Assembly (NCBI GenBank): GCA_024280615.1
Contig: JAJRPU010000002.1
Coordinates: 1 to 6,138 of the forward strand
Direction of reading: 5' to 3'
DNA from: Bacteroidota bacterium
GTDB lineage: Bacteria > Bacteroidota > Bacteroidia > JAADEI01
Length of the DNA stretch: 6,138 nt
This document shows positions 4,963 to 6,138 of this stretch, piece after piece. The notes below the pieces were generated by a model. It ran no database searches, was not told the DNA's origin, and was given only the letters and a program-made list of their open reading frames with translations. Each line of letters begins with the position of its first letter. Within the stretch, counting starts at the first letter, position 1. The translations under genes were made by a program, and so were the position numbers.

Positions 4963-6096
4963 ATGATTAAAAAAAGCGATTATGCTTACGAGCTTCCAGA
5001 GGAACTAATTGCAGATGTACCCATTGAAGCGGAGGAAGGAAAGTTCAGAGACGATGCCCGATTACTTGTTCTGAACAGAGAAACAGGAAACATAACTCAC
5101 GCTTATTTTAAGGACCTATATAAGTTCCTTGAGCCAGGTGATGTTGTTGTAGTTAACAACGTTAAAGTATTTCCTGCTAGGTTGTATGGAATTAAGGAAC
5201 GCACCAATGCAAATATTGAGATATTATTACTGAGAGAGCTTGACCCTGAGTTACACTTATGGGACACGATTGTTAGTCCTGCGCGAAAAGTCAGAGTAGG
5301 AAACAAGATTGTATTCCACATTCCTACCAAAGTCATTAAGAAATTACAGAAAGGGGCTCCTCATCTACTTCAAGGAATCAAAAATGATGTTCTTGTTGCC
5401 GAAGTCATAGACAATACTACCAGTCGAGGTAGGACCGTAAGGTTTCATTATAATGGCACCTCTGAAAATCTAAGGGATTTATTAAGAGAAGTTGGCTACA
5501 TGCCCATTCCACCGTATATGAAACGCAAACCTGATGACAGAGATAGGATTTGGTATCAAACTATTTTTGCAAAAGATGAAGAGGAGTATGGAATTGCAGC
5601 ACATACCTCTGCTTTACACTTCACGGAAACACTCTGCAAACGCTTATTTCTCAATGATATTGATTTAGTGGAAATAACTCTGCACATAGGGGTTGCATCT
5701 TTCAACCCAATCAATGTAGAAGATTTGAAGAAGTTTCAACTGGATGCGGAATTTTTCCGCATTACACCCGAGGCTGCTAAAGTGATAAACAGGGCGTTAG
5801 CCCAGGGTAAACGTGTTGTGGCAGTGGGCACTTCCGTAGTAAGAGCCCTTGAGAGCTCTGTTAGTGCGGATGGATTTGTTCTTCCCACGGAAGGTTGGAC
5901 AAACCTGTTCATATATCCGGGTTTCAAGTTTAGGATCGTGAAAGCTATGGTTACTAACTTTCACCAACCAGAAAGCACAAATATTATAATGACTGCTACC
6001 TTTGCCGGCAAGGATTTGCTATTTAAGGCTTACGAAGAAGCCATCAACCAACGATATCGCTTTCTAAGTTACGGAGACGCAATGCTAATACTGTAA
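4963..6096 (+). CDS. queA: QueA-type tRNA ribosyltransferase-isomerase, divergent
   Basis: QueA transfers and isomerises the ribosyl group of AdoMet onto preQ1 in the wobble position of tRNA, making epoxyqueuosine in the queuosine pathway. The 377-residue product matches the family along its whole length: YELPEELIAD (9-18), RLLVLNRETG (33-42), FPARLYG (70-76), WDTIVSPARK (100-109), VAEVIDNTTSRGRTVRF (145-161), YMPIPPYMKR (179-188), VAVGTSVVRALESS (286-299), GWTNLFIYPG (311-320), VTNFH (330-334) and YGDAMLI (370-376). Several usually invariant positions differ: NDT is NNV (65-67), PTAGLHF is HTSALHF (214-220), FRPV is FNPI (247-250), and the usual KH-M-SE segment is KFQLDAE (257-263). An insert of about 20 residues lies near 120-140. 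ATG at 4963 is preferred because the family usually begins just before this (S/K)D-Y-ELPEELIA segment; an in-frame TTG at 4939 would add eight residues with no family support. It stands 104 nt after rplI and may have its own promoter. Family membership is secure; activity is less so. Confidence 0.88.
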   Translation: MIKKSDYAYELPEELIADVPIEAEEGKFRDDARLLVLNRETGNITHAYFKDLYKFLEPGDVVVVNNVKVFPARLYGIKERTNANIEILLLRELDPELHLWDTIVSPARKVRVGNKIVFHIPTKVIKKLQKGAPHLLQGIKNDVLVAEVIDNTTSRGRTVRFHYNGTSENLRDLLREVGYMPIPPYMKRKPDDRDRIWYQTIFAKDEEEYGIAAHTSALHFTETLCKRLFLNDIDLVEITLHIGVASFNPINVEDLKKFQLDAEFFRITPEAAKVINRALAQGKRVVAVGTSVVRALESSVSADGFVLPTEGWTNLFIYPGFKFRIVKAMVTNFHQPESTNIIMTATFAGKDLLFKAYEEAINQRYRFLSYGDAMLIL

Positions 6097-6138
6097 GGCA
6101 TAGTGACGTGGATTTTAGTGGTTGCTAGTGGTACGGGA
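6097..6138. other. Short 3' tail without a recognisable feature
   Basis: These 42 nt after the queA stop hold no start codon with a useful frame, no clear hairpin with a T-tract and no promoter match. TAGTGGT occurs twice, at 6116-6122 and 6126-6132, which is too short to interpret. Confidence 0.4.

Noticed and set aside
6116..6132. Direct repeat TAGTGGT twice, 10 bp apart
   Set aside because: Too short and at the window edge; it is compatible with chance and linked to no feature.

Overview
The window looks like chromosomal DNA from a member of the Bacteroidota or a close relative. Three things suggest this. The QueA, S18 and ureohydrolase proteins carry wording I associate with Bacteroidota families. 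The first gene is a secreted protein with a lamin-tail domain. Most starts lack a clear Shine-Dalgarno sequence, and two genes are preceded by exact matches to the Bacteroidota -7 promoter element TAnnTTTG. The DNA is moderately AT-rich by eye. I saw no mobile element, CRISPR array, tRNA or rRNA, and no frameshift in any gene.

Layout. (1) Positions 1-1179, minus strand: the N-terminal 393 residues of a secreted multidomain protein that runs off the left edge (signal peptide, jelly-roll-like domain, Ig-like domain, lamin-tail domain). (2) Positions 1180-1268: a divergent intergenic region with a good minus-strand -7 element, a weak plus-strand promoter candidate and a 7-bp inverted repeat. (3) Positions 1269-3625, plus strand: a two-gene polyamine unit. 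It encodes a fused S-adenosylmethionine decarboxylase/aminopropyltransferase (SpeD-SpeE) and, 8 nt downstream, an agmatinase-family ureohydrolase. (4) Positions 3646-4858: the ribosomal protein genes rpsF-rpsR-rplI (S6, S18, L9). The likely rpsF promoter element shares its first three bases with the ureohydrolase stop codon. (5) Positions 4859-4962: a 104-nt gap with a perfect 10-bp palindrome. (6) Positions 4963-6096: a QueA-type tRNA ribosyltransferase-isomerase with several altered signature residues. (7) A 42-nt tail with no recognisable gene.

How the genes fit together. The fusion protein would make decarboxylated AdoMet and pass its aminopropyl group to an amine, while the ureohydrolase removes urea from a guanidino-amine. 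Together they convert agmatine to spermidine by one of two possible orders of reaction. No arginine decarboxylase is in the window. Polyamine synthesis, ribosomal proteins and tRNA modification all serve translation, but the polyamine-ribosomal neighbourhood may be no more than adjacency.

The best candidates for a second look are the SpeD-SpeE fusion and its pairing with a ureohydrolase, the stop codon embedded in a promoter element, and the divergent QueA. None is clearly a new system on this evidence.
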